A DNA stretch of 64,000 nt from Micrococcales bacterium (GTDB lineage Bacteria; Actinomycetota; Actinomycetes; S36-B12; UBA10799). The translations under genes were made by a program, and so were the position numbers. The notes under the pieces were generated by a model. That model was not told where the DNA came from, searched no databases, and saw nothing but the letters and a program-made list of their open reading frames with translations. Within the stretch, counting starts at the first letter, position 1, and each line of letters begins with the position of its first letter. Positions 41,618 through 52,200 of this stretch are shown here, in pieces. The DNA lies in NCBI GenBank assembly GCA_016719135.1, contig JADKAV010000001.1, positions 277,944-341,943 of the forward strand, read 5' to 3'.

Positions 41618-42578
41618 CGGGACTCCCATCGCCGTGGCTCACACTACCGATTTCCGGTTCCTGTACCCCACGGCGGGTTGCGATGAGACTGGCCGCGATG
41701 CTGACGGCGATGATCACTGCCACAACACCCAGACTCAGCCACGTCGGCATCTTGTACAGGTCCACCTGGAGTAGGAGTTTGATACCCACCCAGATGAGCA
41801 CTAGACCAAGGCCGAGCTTGAGGTAGATGAAGCGGTGCATGAGGTCGGCGAGCAGGAAGTACATCGCACGCAGGCCCAGGATCGCGAACGCGTTGGCCGT
41901 GAACACCAGGAACGGCTCCTGGGTGACGGCGAAGATTGCCGGGATCGAGTCGACCGCAAAGATGATGTCGGTGGTCTCGACGAGCACCAGCACCGCCAGC
42001 AGCGGCGTGGCGAACAGCGCGCCGTTGCGCCGGGTCAGGAACTTCTGGCCGTCGTACTCGTCGGTCGTGGGCACGAGCCGCTTGAACAGACGCATCACCT
42101 TCGACTTCGACGGGTCAATGTGGTCGTCGCGCTTGCGGATCATGGTCCAGCCGGTGACCAGTAGGAACGCGCCGAACACGTACAGGATCCACGCGAAGGA
42201 CGCGATCAGCGCCGAGCCGGCCGCGATGAAGACGCCGCGGAAGACCAACGCGCCCAGCACGCCGTAGAACAGCACCCGGTGCTGGTACTGCCTGGGCACC
42301 GCGAAGTAGCTGAAAATGATGGCCCAGACGAAGACGTTGTCGATCGCCAGCGACTTCTCGATGAGATAGCCGGCGTAGTACTGCGCGGCGAACTCCGAAC
42401 CGGCCCACCACCAGATGACGCCGCCGAAGCCCACCCCGAGCGCGACCCAGACGGCCGACCAGGCAGCAGCTTCCTTGACGCTGATGATGTGGGCTTTGCG
42501 ATGTGCGAACAGGTCGATCGCGAGCATCAACAAGATGATGCCCAAAACTGCGAACCAGGCCCAGAGCGGCACGTTCAC
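41541..42578 (-). CDS. TerC/Alx family membrane protein
   Basis: 345 residues, nine or so hydrophobic segments. TerC signatures are ALDLF-like AIDLFAHRK, the acidic membrane motif SLAIDNVFVWAIIFSYF, LVLVETTDIIFAVDSIPAIFAV and FAILGLRAMYFLLADLM. Proteins of this family (Alx in E. coli, MeeF/MeeY in Bacillus) export manganese, for example to load exoenzymes. The GTG start at 42578 is chosen because GAAGGAG lies 8 nt upstream. A yybP-ykoY Mn2+ riboswitch precedes it. The last 50 residues are acidic and overlap the next gene. Confidence 0.92.
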   Translation of the reverse strand: MNVPLWAWFAVLGIILLMLAIDLFAHRKAHIISVKEAAAWSAVWVALGVGFGGVIWWWAGSEFAAQYYAGYLIEKSLAIDNVFVWAIIFSYFAVPRQYQHRVLFYGVLGALVFRGVFIAAGSALIASFAWILYVFGAFLLVTGWTMIRKRDDHIDPSKSKVMRLFKRLVPTTDEYDGQKFLTRRNGALFATPLLAVLVLVETTDIIFAVDSIPAIFAVTQEPFLVFTANAFAILGLRAMYFLLADLMHRFIYLKLGLGLVLIWVGIKLLLQVDLYKMPTWLSLGVVAVIIAVSIAASLIATRRGVQEPEIGSVSHGDGSPDDGATQEVDVSDESRTRPDLRAPQP

Positions 42579-42601
42579 GGACAAGACTCCTTCGGTAGTG
42601 A

Positions 42602-42692
42602 CTTCCGAAGGTCTTTCCTGACCGGGACGGTCCGCGGTGACCGGGCTTTCGCCGGATTGTCGACCACCGCGAAACGGATACTCCCCTTCGCT
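42602..42692 (-). ncRNA. yybP-ykoY (Mn2+) riboswitch upstream of terC
   Basis: On the minus strand CGAAGG and CCTTCG close the basal stem; next to it are the conserved GGGGAGTA loop sequence and, at the other end, AAAGACC. An inner stem CGCGGTG/CACCGCG and a short GCCGGC-type hairpin complete the fold. This matches the yybP-ykoY consensus, which senses Mn2+ and often controls TerC/Alx genes. The aptamer ends about 24 nt before the GTG start, close enough to mask the ribosome-binding site. Confidence 0.85.
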
Positions 42693-42747
42693 TGTAGTTA
42701 GTTTCCTGAAATTGTGTGCATATGTCAAGTGTGGGGATTTTGGTCTG

Positions 42748-42866
42748 CACACGCGTTGGAGTTAAGGACAGCCGTTGGACAACCGCACAGCCGTTGGACA
42801 TCCACGGCCCGCGGATCTCTCACCGATGTACCGGACTCCAACCGATGTACCCAACTCCAACGTCTG
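42748..42866 (-). repeat. 19-bp-phased element, copy 4 (inverted)
   Basis: GTTGGA at 42755, 42774, 42793; the first right box is degenerate (TCTCAC at 42818) and TCCAAC follows at 42837 and 42856. The left arm carries the ACAG-type units found in the right arms of other copies, and the right arm carries the ACAT type, so this copy is inverted. Confidence 0.88.
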
Positions 42867-42956
42867 TGCGCCACCGACCACCACCCGCACCCGCCTCGGA
42901 CGTTGGACCCGGCAGCCCCGCACCCACAGCGATGCCCGACCACGGCCCACACCCGA

Positions 42957-43075
42957 CACACGCGTTGGACTCAAGTACAGCCGTTGGACAACCGCACAGC
43001 CGTTGGACATCCACGGCCCGCGGATCTCTCACCGATGTACCCAACTCCAACCGATGTACCCAACTCCAACGCCTG
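42957..43075 (-). repeat. 19-bp-phased element, copy 5 (tandem duplicate of copy 4)
   Basis: GTTGGA at 42964, 42983, 43002; TCTCAC at 43027; TCCAAC at 43046 and 43065. Exactly 209 bp downstream of copy 4 and nearly identical, including the degenerate box and the following GCGCCACCGACC. The 90 bp between the copies hold one more isolated GTTGGA (42902). Confidence 0.88.
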
Positions 43076-43120
43076 TGCGCCACCGACCCGACCCAACAAC
43101 AACCGTGGCAGGGTTGAAGC

Positions 43121-44242
43121 GTGGATCCGATGTTCTCCGACCTGCTGGAACTCCTCGAGATCGAGTCGGTGGGCGGCACCGCCGCCGAAGCTACGGCACA
43201 ACTGTGGGTGGCGAACAAACTCCGCGCCTGGGGCTGGGAGGTTCAGCTCCACCAAGACGATCCCGCAGCCTTCGCCGACCACCCGGACTACCCCGGAATG
43301 GAGGTCGCGCGCACCACGGTCACCAGCGTCATCGGACATCCGCCCGGCAGCCGCGCAACGACCTTGCTGCTCGGGCACACCGACGTCGTACCCGGCGGTC
43401 CGCCGCCGACCCTGACCGACGCAACCGTTGGCGGTCGGGGCAGCGTCGACATGAAGTCCGGGCTGGTAGCCGCCATGCATGCCGCGCGAACAGTCGGCGG
43501 GGATGTCGCCGTGTGTGCGGTGAGCGGCGAGGAGGACGGCGGCATCGGCGCCTTTCTCGCACTACAGCACGGACTGTCCGCGCAGCGCTGCGTGATTCCC
43601 GAGCCCACCGACTTGGCAATCATCCCCGCCAATGCAGGGTCGCTGACCTTCCGCGTCACCATCGACGGAATCCCCGCGCACGGGGCCCGGCGGTGGGACG
43701 GACACAACGCGCTGGAGGAGGTACCGGAGATCCTGCGGCGCCTGGCCGCACTGGAACACCAACGAAACCGCGACGCGCCCCCGATCATGGACTCCTGGCC
43801 CATCGCGTACCCGATCAGCGTCGGCCGGATCCAGGGCGGCGACTGGCCGTCGACCGTCATGGGCGAGGTCCGTATGGAAGGGCGGTACGGTGTCGCGCTG
43901 GGTGAATCCCTGACCAGCGCGATGGCGGCGTTCGAAGAAGCGCTGCAGGGCACAGGCGCGCGGATCGAGTGGTTCGGGGGACGTTTCGCCTCTGCCAGCG
44001 TCGACGTCGACCAACGGTGGGTCACAGCATTGCGGGCCGCCCATGAACACGTGAGCGGGACCAGCCCGGCCCTCTACGGCGCCACGTACGGTTCGGATCT
44101 GCGGCAACTCGTGGCCGCTGGGATCCCGACCGTCCTGTACGGACCCGGAGATGCCGCGCTGGCTCACAGCGCACATGAGAACGTTCCCCTGGCCCAGGTC
44201 ATCCAATGCCGCGATGTGCTGGAGAGGTGGCTGCGCGAATAG
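43121..44242 (+). CDS. M20 family metallopeptidase
   Basis: 373-residue Zn-dependent exopeptidase/deacylase of the ArgE/DapE/CPG2 family. Metal and catalytic motifs: LLLGHTDVVPGG, VDMKSGLVAAMHA, the catalytic glutamates in AVSGEEDGG, and ATYGSDLRQL near the C-terminus (metal ligand region), with a lid domain at SLTFRVTIDGIPAHGA. Substrate unknown. Starts on GTG 45 bp after repeat copy 5; the next gene follows after 28 bp and is probably co-transcribed. Confidence 0.88.
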   Translation: MDPMFSDLLELLEIESVGGTAAEATAQLWVANKLRAWGWEVQLHQDDPAAFADHPDYPGMEVARTTVTSVIGHPPGSRATTLLLGHTDVVPGGPPPTLTDATVGGRGSVDMKSGLVAAMHAARTVGGDVAVCAVSGEEDGGIGAFLALQHGLSAQRCVIPEPTDLAIIPANAGSLTFRVTIDGIPAHGARRWDGHNALEEVPEILRRLAALEHQRNRDAPPIMDSWPIAYPISVGRIQGGDWPSTVMGEVRMEGRYGVALGESLTSAMAAFEEALQGTGARIEWFGGRFASASVDVDQRWVTALRAAHEHVSGTSPALYGATYGSDLRQLVAAGIPTVLYGPGDAALAHSAHENVPLAQVIQCRDVLERWLRE

Positions 44243-44270
44243 CCGATTCGGCGATGGCCATACTTGCCTG

Positions 44271-45230
44271 GTGAACCGTTCCAACCGCACCCAACTGGGC
44301 TATGTTCTGGTCCTGCTCGGGGTGGTCGGATTTTCGCTCAACGCCGGGGTGTCCCGGATCGTGCTGGACGCGGGCATGGATGCCTGGACGCTGTCGGAGG
44401 TGCGGGCGGTCGGGGCAGCGATCGTCCTCGGTTTGGTCGTCACGGCGCGCCGGCGCCGTTTCCCCATCCGCGTGGCTCGGCACCACTGGCCACGCTTGGT
44501 TCTCTACGGCCTCGTCGGGCTCGGCCTCCTGCAGTCCTTCTACTTCCAAGCGATCGCCCGTATCCCCATCGGCCTTGCCATTCTCATCGAGTTCCTGGCG
44601 CCGCTGTGGGTCGCGCTGTGGGCCAGATTCGTGCAGAAGCAGGCGGTCAAGCCCATCCTGTGGCCGGCGCTGGCGGTGACCCTCGCGGGGCTTGCGATCG
44701 TGGCTGGCACTCAGTTCGACAACTTGGACCCGGTTGGTCTGGGCAGCGCGTTCCTGGCGGGTTTGTGCTTCGCTGTGTACTTCATTGTCGGGGAACGTCT
44801 GGTGGCCGAACACGACCCGTTCGTCGTGAGTTTCTGGGGTTTCTCGATCGCCGCCGTGGCGTGGTCCGGCGCGGCGGTCTTTTGGACCCGGATCACCCCG
44901 CTGTGGCAGATCGACTACGGGCAACCGGCCACGCTGCCGGCCGCACTCGGCGCCCTGGTCGTCCCGATGGGCCTGCTCCTGCTGTGGATCGTCGGATTCG
45001 GCACCGTGGTCCCATTCGCCTCGGAGACCGCCGCCATGCGCTGGGTCCCGGCGACCACCGTGAGTGTCATCGCGATGCTGGAGCCCGTCGGCTCAGCGGC
45101 GATCGGCTGGTGGTGGTTCGACCAGCGACTGGAATGGTTCCAGGGCTTCGGGGCCGCGCTGGTGCTCGCCGGCATCGTGATGGCGCTGCTCAGTCGCGCG
45201 GAGCATCCGATGCCGGCGGTCATCGACTAG
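44271..45230 (+). CDS. EamA/RhaT family transporter
   Basis: 319 residues with ten predicted membrane segments arranged as two EamA repeats (the first from GYVLVLLGVVGFSLNAGVSR, the second from LGSAFLAGLCFAVYFIVGE). This is the drug/metabolite transporter superfamily; the RVARHHWPRL loop between segments is basic, as expected for the inside. Substrate unknown. GTG start. Confidence 0.85.
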   Translation: MNRSNRTQLGYVLVLLGVVGFSLNAGVSRIVLDAGMDAWTLSEVRAVGAAIVLGLVVTARRRRFPIRVARHHWPRLVLYGLVGLGLLQSFYFQAIARIPIGLAILIEFLAPLWVALWARFVQKQAVKPILWPALAVTLAGLAIVAGTQFDNLDPVGLGSAFLAGLCFAVYFIVGERLVAEHDPFVVSFWGFSIAAVAWSGAAVFWTRITPLWQIDYGQPATLPAALGALVVPMGLLLLWIVGFGTVVPFASETAAMRWVPATTVSVIAMLEPVGSAAIGWWWFDQRLEWFQGFGAALVLAGIVMALLSRAEHPMPAVID

Positions 45231-45272
45231 CGCGGCGGGCCATCGAGAAGGCACGTCATGCTGCCGGGGCAC

Positions 45273-45707
45273 CTACCGCGTGGTGCAGGTCCAGGCGCGA
45301 CGCTTGCACCCGAAGCCGCACTTGTTCAACGCGCTGAGGTACGCAGGGCGCTTGTTGCGCCCGACGCCCCACTTGTAACGGGCGATCGTGCCGTTGTCAT
45401 TCCACCGAACCGCCAACGCGAGGCACCCGTTGCGCACCCATGCGATCTTGCGGCACGACCACGGTGTGTCGGAGGCCTTCTTACATTCGCGCAACGCCCG
45501 TTTGCCGGCCCTCTTCTTGGTGCGGAAGTCGTAGGACCACCCCACTGCACCGTCGGCCCTGGACAGGGCGATCGCGCCGTAGTACCTGCCGGACGCGGCT
45601 GCCGATGAGTCACCCGGCGCGGACGTGGCTCCGGCTGGCAGCAGCATCGACGCCAACAGGGCGAAGGCGACAACGGCGACACCGAGAATCTTGCGAATTG
45701 CGGACAT
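45273..45707 (-). CDS. Secreted DUF4189 domain protein
   Basis: 144 residues beginning with a signal peptide (SAIRKILGVAVVAFALLASM, cleavage near AGATSA). The mature part has the DUF4189 pattern: GRYYGAIALSRADGAVGWSYD, paired cysteines in ALRECKKASDTPWSCRKI, and WVRNGCLALAVRW, ending with CGFGCKRRAWTC. Small secreted basic protein of unknown role. An ATG five codons upstream (45722) is an alternative start. Confidence 0.8.
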   Translation of the reverse strand: MSAIRKILGVAVVAFALLASMLLPAGATSAPGDSSAAASGRYYGAIALSRADGAVGWSYDFRTKKRAGKRALRECKKASDTPWSCRKIAWVRNGCLALAVRWNDNGTIARYKWGVGRNKRPAYLSALNKCGFGCKRRAWTCTTR

Positions 45708-45973
45708 GATGGACCCCCTCACAGATGGATGGGATGGCCCCTGAGGCGCGCGGCGGGACGCTGAGGAAGTAGGTCGGCCCGGGCATCCGCCTCACCCCCT
45801 AAGGACCACCTTCCAGGATACTCCTGTCGCTACCGGCAACGCCGAGCTGCATTCCAGACGCGCGTGGCCATAAGCATCGGGTCCGCAAGCACGGGGTGGC
45901 CCATTCGGCGGCGTCAGCCAGTTCCACCGGGCTCACGCCACCTCAACCCGCCTCCGGCGATTACCGTTGACGC
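45708..45973. other. Intergenic region between DUF4189 and ctpE-like genes
   Basis: About 265 bp of divergent upstream DNA that should carry both promoters. I see no repeat, RNA fold or credible small gene in it. Confidence 0.4.
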
Positions 45974-48253
45974 ATCGAGACGACCCTGGCCTACCCGGGC
46001 CTGACCAGCGACGAGGTCCGCGCCCGCGTGGCGTCGGGCAAGGTGAACGACGTCCGCGACACCGGCAGCCGCAGCCTGAGCAGCATCATCCGCAGCAATA
46101 CGCTCACGCCGTTCAACGCGCTGATCGGGACGTTGTGGGTAGCGATGATGATCGTGGCGCCGTGGCAGGATGCGCTGTTCGGATTCGTCATCGTCTTCAA
46201 CACCCTGATCGGGACGATCCAGGAGTACCGCAGCGCTCGCACCTTGGCGAAACTGTCGTTGCTCAACGAAGCGCGACCGACAGTGATCCGCGACGGCCGC
46301 GAGGTGCAGATAAGCCTGCGCGAACTCGTCATCGACGACCTGGTGCTGATCTCGACCGGTGACCAGATCGCCGTCGACGGGGACGTTCTGCAAGCCGCGG
46401 GGTGCGAAATCGACGAGAGCCTGCTCACCGGCGAAGCGGACCCGGTACCGAAGTCCACCGGCGACGAACTGCTCTCCGGCTCGTTCGTCGTTTCGGGATC
46501 GGCGCGCTACCGCGTCACACGCGTGGGCAGCGAGTCGTTCGCCGGCCGGCTCACACTGCAGGCGCGACAGTTCCAGACCACCAGCTCGGAACTGCGCGAT
46601 TCCATCAACCGCTTCATCCGCTACGTCAGCTTCGCGCTGATCCCAGTCGGGGCTCTGCTCACCTACAGCCAGTTGCGCGCGGATCAGAGCCTGCCGGATG
46701 CGATTCGGGGAGCGATCGCGGGCGTCGTCACGATGGTGCCGGAGGGCCTGGTGCTGTTGACCAGCATCGCCATGGCCGTGGGGGTCCTGCGACTTGCCCA
46801 GCGCAACGCACTCGTGCAGGACATGCCGGCCGTTGAGACCTTGGCCCGCGTGGACGTCGTGTGCGTGGACAAGACCGGAACCCTCACCGCACCGGGCATG
46901 AGCGTGCAGGAGGTGGTCGCGCTCGACGGATCCGATCCGGGGCGCATCCTGGGGGCGCTGGCCGCGGCTGAAGAACACCCCAACCCGACGATGCTGGCTC
47001 TCGCGAAGCATTTCCCGCAGGCCGGGTCTGTGCAGGACGCCGTGCCCTTCTCGTCGGCGCGCAAGTGGTCGGCCGCGCGTATCGCCGACCGCTGGTGGGT
47101 GATCGGTGCGCCCGACGTCGTGGATCCCACCGTGGACACCGGTCGGTGGTCGGCGACCGGCGCCCGGGTACTGCTGCTGGCCGTCACCGACCAGACCGTC
47201 GAGGCCGACTCCGCGCTGCCCCTGCTGACTCCGAGCGCCCTGGTGGTCATCGACCAGCAACTGCGCGATGACGCTGCTGAGACCGTCGCGTACTTCCTCG
47301 AGCAGGACGTTGCGCTCAAGGTGATCTCCGGGGACAACGCCGCCACCGTCGGAGCAATCGCCGAACGCGCCGGGATCCCAGGGGCCGAAACCCCGGTCGA
47401 CGCCCGCAGCGAGGATCCGGTGGCCGCCGTCGAGCGCGCCAGCGTCTTCGGCCGGGTCAATCCGGACCAGAAGCAGGACATGGTCGACGCGTTGCGCGGG
47501 GAAGGCCACACCGTGGCCATGACCGGGGACGGTGTCAACGACGTCCTGGCGCTCAAGCGCGCAGATCTCGGGATCGCGATGGGCTCGGGCTCCCCGGCGA
47601 CCCGGGCTGTTGCGCAACTGGTCCTGCTGGACAGCAAATGGTCGAGCCTGCCGCGGGTCGTGGCCGAGGGCCGGCGGGTGCTCGGCAACATCGAACGGGT
47701 CTCGGATGTCTTCTTGACCAAGAGCATGTACGCGCTGCTGATCGCGCTGGCGACCGGCGTGGCGGCTGTGCCGTTTCCCTTCCTGCCGCGCCACTTGACC
47801 CTGATCAGCGCCCTGACGATCGGGATTCCCGGCTTCTTCCTGGCCCTGATGCCCAACGCCGAACGCTTCCGGCCAGGTTTCTTCCACCGGGTCATGGTCT
47901 TCGCGATCCCGTCGGGCGCCATCGCCGCGACCACAGCCTTCAGCGCCTACTACGCGGCGTTGATGCTGGACACCGTGGACGAGGCGCGTACCGATGCGAC
48001 GATCGCGCTGTTCATGGTGACTGTGACGGTGCTGGCCGTCTCCGCCCGCCCGATGAACGCGATCCGCGCAGCGATCGTGCTGAGCATGATCGGCGCGTTC
48101 CTCGCCGTGCTGTTCATTCCGCCGCTGTCGCAGTTCTTCGCCTTGAGCATCTCGCCGGACCCCGAAGGCGCATCCACTGTTGCGATCGGGGGGCTCGGGA
48201 TGGTCGCCGTGCTGGTGACGTCGAGGTTCGTCAGCCGGTGGCGGGACGCCTGA
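45974..48253 (+). CDS. ctpE: HAD-IC P-type ATPase, CtpE-like
   Basis: About 759 residues, resembling mycobacterial CtpE, a Ca2+-importing P-type ATPase. The N-terminus GLTSDEVRARVASGKVND and RSLSSIIRSNTLTPFN are typical; then SLLTGEADPV (actuator), the M4 motif MVPEGLVLL, DKTGTLT, TGDGVNDVLALKRADLGIAMGSG, and C-terminal membrane segments. The conserved N-terminus extends upstream of the first GTG (46028) to just after an in-frame TGA; within it there is no ATG, GTG or TTG, only ATC at 45974 and CTG codons. Either a non-standard start is used or an indel hides the start. Confidence 0.87.
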   Translation: METTLAYPGLTSDEVRARVASGKVNDVRDTGSRSLSSIIRSNTLTPFNALIGTLWVAMMIVAPWQDALFGFVIVFNTLIGTIQEYRSARTLAKLSLLNEARPTVIRDGREVQISLRELVIDDLVLISTGDQIAVDGDVLQAAGCEIDESLLTGEADPVPKSTGDELLSGSFVVSGSARYRVTRVGSESFAGRLTLQARQFQTTSSELRDSINRFIRYVSFALIPVGALLTYSQLRADQSLPDAIRGAIAGVVTMVPEGLVLLTSIAMAVGVLRLAQRNALVQDMPAVETLARVDVVCVDKTGTLTAPGMSVQEVVALDGSDPGRILGALAAAEEHPNPTMLALAKHFPQAGSVQDAVPFSSARKWSAARIADRWWVIGAPDVVDPTVDTGRWSATGARVLLLAVTDQTVEADSALPLLTPSALVVIDQQLRDDAAETVAYFLEQDVALKVISGDNAATVGAIAERAGIPGAETPVDARSEDPVAAVERASVFGRVNPDQKQDMVDALRGEGHTVAMTGDGVNDVLALKRADLGIAMGSGSPATRAVAQLVLLDSKWSSLPRVVAEGRRVLGNIERVSDVFLTKSMYALLIALATGVAAVPFPFLPRHLTLISALTIGIPGFFLALMPNAERFRPGFFHRVMVFAIPSGAIAATTAFSAYYAALMLDTVDEARTDATIALFMVTVTVLAVSARPMNAIRAAIVLSMIGAFLAVLFIPPLSQFFALSISPDPEGASTVAIGGLGMVAVLVTSRFVSRWRDA

Positions 48254-48276
48254 ACCACAGCCGGGATACTGGACCC

Positions 48277-49002
48277 ATGTCCGAGGCTCTGATTCGTCTG
48301 TGGGGGGACAGTGAGCGCGTTGTCGTGCTCACGGGAGCGGGCATGAGCACCGATTCCGGCATCCCCGACTTCCGGGGCCCGAACGGCCTGTGGACCCGCG
48401 ACCCCAACGCTGCGGCGTTGTTCGACATCCAGACCTACATCGACGACCCGGAGGTCCGGCGTCGGGCCTGGGAGGGCCGGCGCAACCACCCGGCGTGGAC
48501 GGCACAACCGAACCCCGGCCACACCGCCTTGGCCTCGTTGCAGTCCGCCGGCCGGCTCGGTCCGATCCTGACGCAGAACATCGACGGCCTGCACCAGCGA
48601 GCCGGTGCTGGGTCGGTGATCGAACTGCACGGCAGCATCTGGGAGATCGAGTGCTTGGCGTGCGGTGATCGGACACCGACACCGGAGACGATGGCCCGCG
48701 AGGAACCGGATCCGAGGTGTCTGGTGTGCGGCGGCATCCTCAAGACGGCGACGGTGTCCTTCGGCCAGCGCCTGGACCCGGATGTTCTGGACGCCGCCAT
48801 CGAGGCTGCGCGGACCGCGGACCTGCTGGTAGCGATCGGCACGACTCTGACGGTGATGCCCGTGGCCGGGCTGGCGGACATGGCCAAACGTCTCGCGATC
48901 GTCAACGCCGAAACCACTGCGTATGATGCACAGGCCGATGTGGTCGTGCGAGAACCCATCGGGGTCGCGCTGCCCGAGGTTGCGCAGGCGCTGACCGGGT
49001 GA
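48277..49002 (+). CDS. NAD-dependent protein deacylase (Sir2)
   Basis: 241-residue sirtuin. NAD-binding motifs VVLTGAGMSTDSGIPDFRG and LTQNIDGLHQRAG, the catalytic histidine in IELHGSIWEIEC, two zinc-binding Cys pairs (CLACG; CLVCGG), and GTTLTVMPVAG. Complete. With the AcuC-type deacetylase at 7-8 kb, the window encodes both classes of protein lysine deacetylase known in bacteria. GATACT ends 6 nt before ATG, a possible leaderless promoter. Confidence 0.93.
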   Translation: MSEALIRLWGDSERVVVLTGAGMSTDSGIPDFRGPNGLWTRDPNAAALFDIQTYIDDPEVRRRAWEGRRNHPAWTAQPNPGHTALASLQSAGRLGPILTQNIDGLHQRAGAGSVIELHGSIWEIECLACGDRTPTPETMAREEPDPRCLVCGGILKTATVSFGQRLDPDVLDAAIEAARTADLLVAIGTTLTVMPVAGLADMAKRLAIVNAETTAYDAQADVVVREPIGVALPEVAQALTG

Positions 49003-49027
49003 CGGCCCGACCTGCGACCATGGAGCC

Positions 49028-49873
49028 ATGACGCTGTTGCAGACCGAACGAGGCGACTTCGAATCGATCATCGACGGCCCTGAAGACGGTCCCCTGGTTG
49101 TATTGCTGCACGGGTTCCCGGAACTGAACATCTCCTGGCGCCATCAGATCCCGGCGCTGGCGCAGTCTGGCTATCGAGTTGTGGCACCCAACCAGCGCGG
49201 CTACTCCGGCTCCCCGCAGGACGGCTCCTACGCCACACACGACCTCGCCGCCGATGTGGTGGCGATGATCGATGCGATGGGCGCTGACAAGGCGACCGTC
49301 GTCGGGCACGACTGGGGCGGCGGGGTGGCGTGGACCGTCGCGCAGTTGTTCCCGCAGCGGGTCGAGCGACTGGTCGCCATGAACTGCCCGCCGCCGCAGG
49401 TCCTGATCCATGACCTGCTCACGAATCCGTCGCAGACGGCGAAGTCCTGGTACATGTTCTTCTTCCAGATGCCGCGGCTGCCGGAGAAGTTCGTGGCCGC
49501 GAACATCGCGAAGATGCTGGTCGCCGGTTCGTACAACCGCACCGTCTGGAACCACGAGACGCTGGCGCCCTACGTCGAGGCGATCTCCACGCCGGCCGAT
49601 GCTCGCGGGCCGGTGAACTGGTACCGCGGCGCTTCGCGTGGACGGCGGTCGTCACGCAAAGCCGAGCCCATCACGGCGCCGACCCTCATCGTTTGGGGCA
49701 CGAAGGACCGGTTCCTGAGCCTGAGCATGATCGCGCCCCAAGCCCTGCGGTCAACGATGGCGTACGGTAATGAGCCGAGCATCGTGCTGATCGACGAAGC
49801 CGGTCACTACGTGCAGAGCGAGGCCCCGCAGGAGGTCACCACGGCGTTGCTGAACTGGCTGGGTCCGGCCTGA
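49028..49873 (+). CDS. Alpha/beta hydrolase, epoxide-hydrolase-like
   Basis: 281 residues. HGFPELNISWRHQ (oxyanion HGxP), the nucleophile elbow VVGHDWGGGVAW with Asp as nucleophile as in epoxide hydrolases and dehalogenases, then the acid in WGTKDRFLS and the catalytic histidine in EAGHYVQSEAP. Substrate unknown. Starts 25 bp after the sirtuin stop on the same strand. Confidence 0.87.
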   Translation: MTLLQTERGDFESIIDGPEDGPLVVLLHGFPELNISWRHQIPALAQSGYRVVAPNQRGYSGSPQDGSYATHDLAADVVAMIDAMGADKATVVGHDWGGGVAWTVAQLFPQRVERLVAMNCPPPQVLIHDLLTNPSQTAKSWYMFFFQMPRLPEKFVAANIAKMLVAGSYNRTVWNHETLAPYVEAISTPADARGPVNWYRGASRGRRSSRKAEPITAPTLIVWGTKDRFLSLSMIAPQALRSTMAYGNEPSIVLIDEAGHYVQSEAPQEVTTALLNWLGPA

Positions 49874-49910
49874 GGGTTGGCCGTTCTGCCGCCCAGACTC
49901 AGCCTTGGGC

Positions 49911-49959
49911 CCTTTCGGTGAAAATGCGACCACGGGCTTGTCGTTTTGTCACCGAAAGC
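49911..49959. repeat. Palindromic repeat family 2, copy B
   Basis: CTTTCGGTGAAAA ... TCACCGAAAG with an inner GCGAC/GTCG pairing; 16 of 19 bp of the arms match. It shares the CGGTGAAAAT-CGACCA and TCACCGAAAG blocks with the copy at 31394-31430 and lies between the convergent hydrolase and DUF255 genes, so it may act as a terminator. Confidence 0.7.
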
Positions 49960-49998
49960 ACGCCGGCTTCACCTGTGCACGCGACTGAGTCCGGCCGT

Positions 49999-51914
<1,916 letters not shown>

Positions 51915-51999
51915 TGTTTTGACTCCTGACCAGCGGCACATGTATCGCTCTGAGCCAAGTGAAACACGAAGCAGATTCTCGGGGGCCTGACCCGACTCG

Positions 52000-52169
52000 C
52001 CATCAAATGGGGGCCGCGGAGCGCACCATCGCCCTCACTGTGGCCCTCATGTGATGGGACAAAAGGGGTATAAGCCCCAGAGTGCACGTCGTCGCCATCA
52101 CATCGGGGCCGCGGAGCGCACCATCGCCCCCGCTCCGGCCCCCATTTGATGGGAAGGGGTGTAAGACCC
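52000..52169. repeat. Tandem hairpin pair (repeat family 3)
   Basis: Two 59-bp inverted repeats, at 52000-52058 and 52095-52153, start 95 bp apart. Arms are CCATCAAATGGGGGCC / GGCCCTCATGTGATGG in the first and CCATCACATCGGGGCC / GGCCCCCATTTGATGG in the second, with a shared GCGGAGCGCACCATCGCCC loop. Each is followed by an AAGGGGT(A/G)TAAG tail. They lie between the TMEM175-like gene 3' end and the DUF255 start. Confidence 0.85.
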
Positions 52170-52200
52170 ATTGGCCTGGTGCTCCATCCGGGCCCATTGC

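Noticed and set aside
42902..42907. Seventh phased element between copies 4 and 5
   Set aside because: A single GTTGGA without neighbours at 19-bp steps; a remnant at most.
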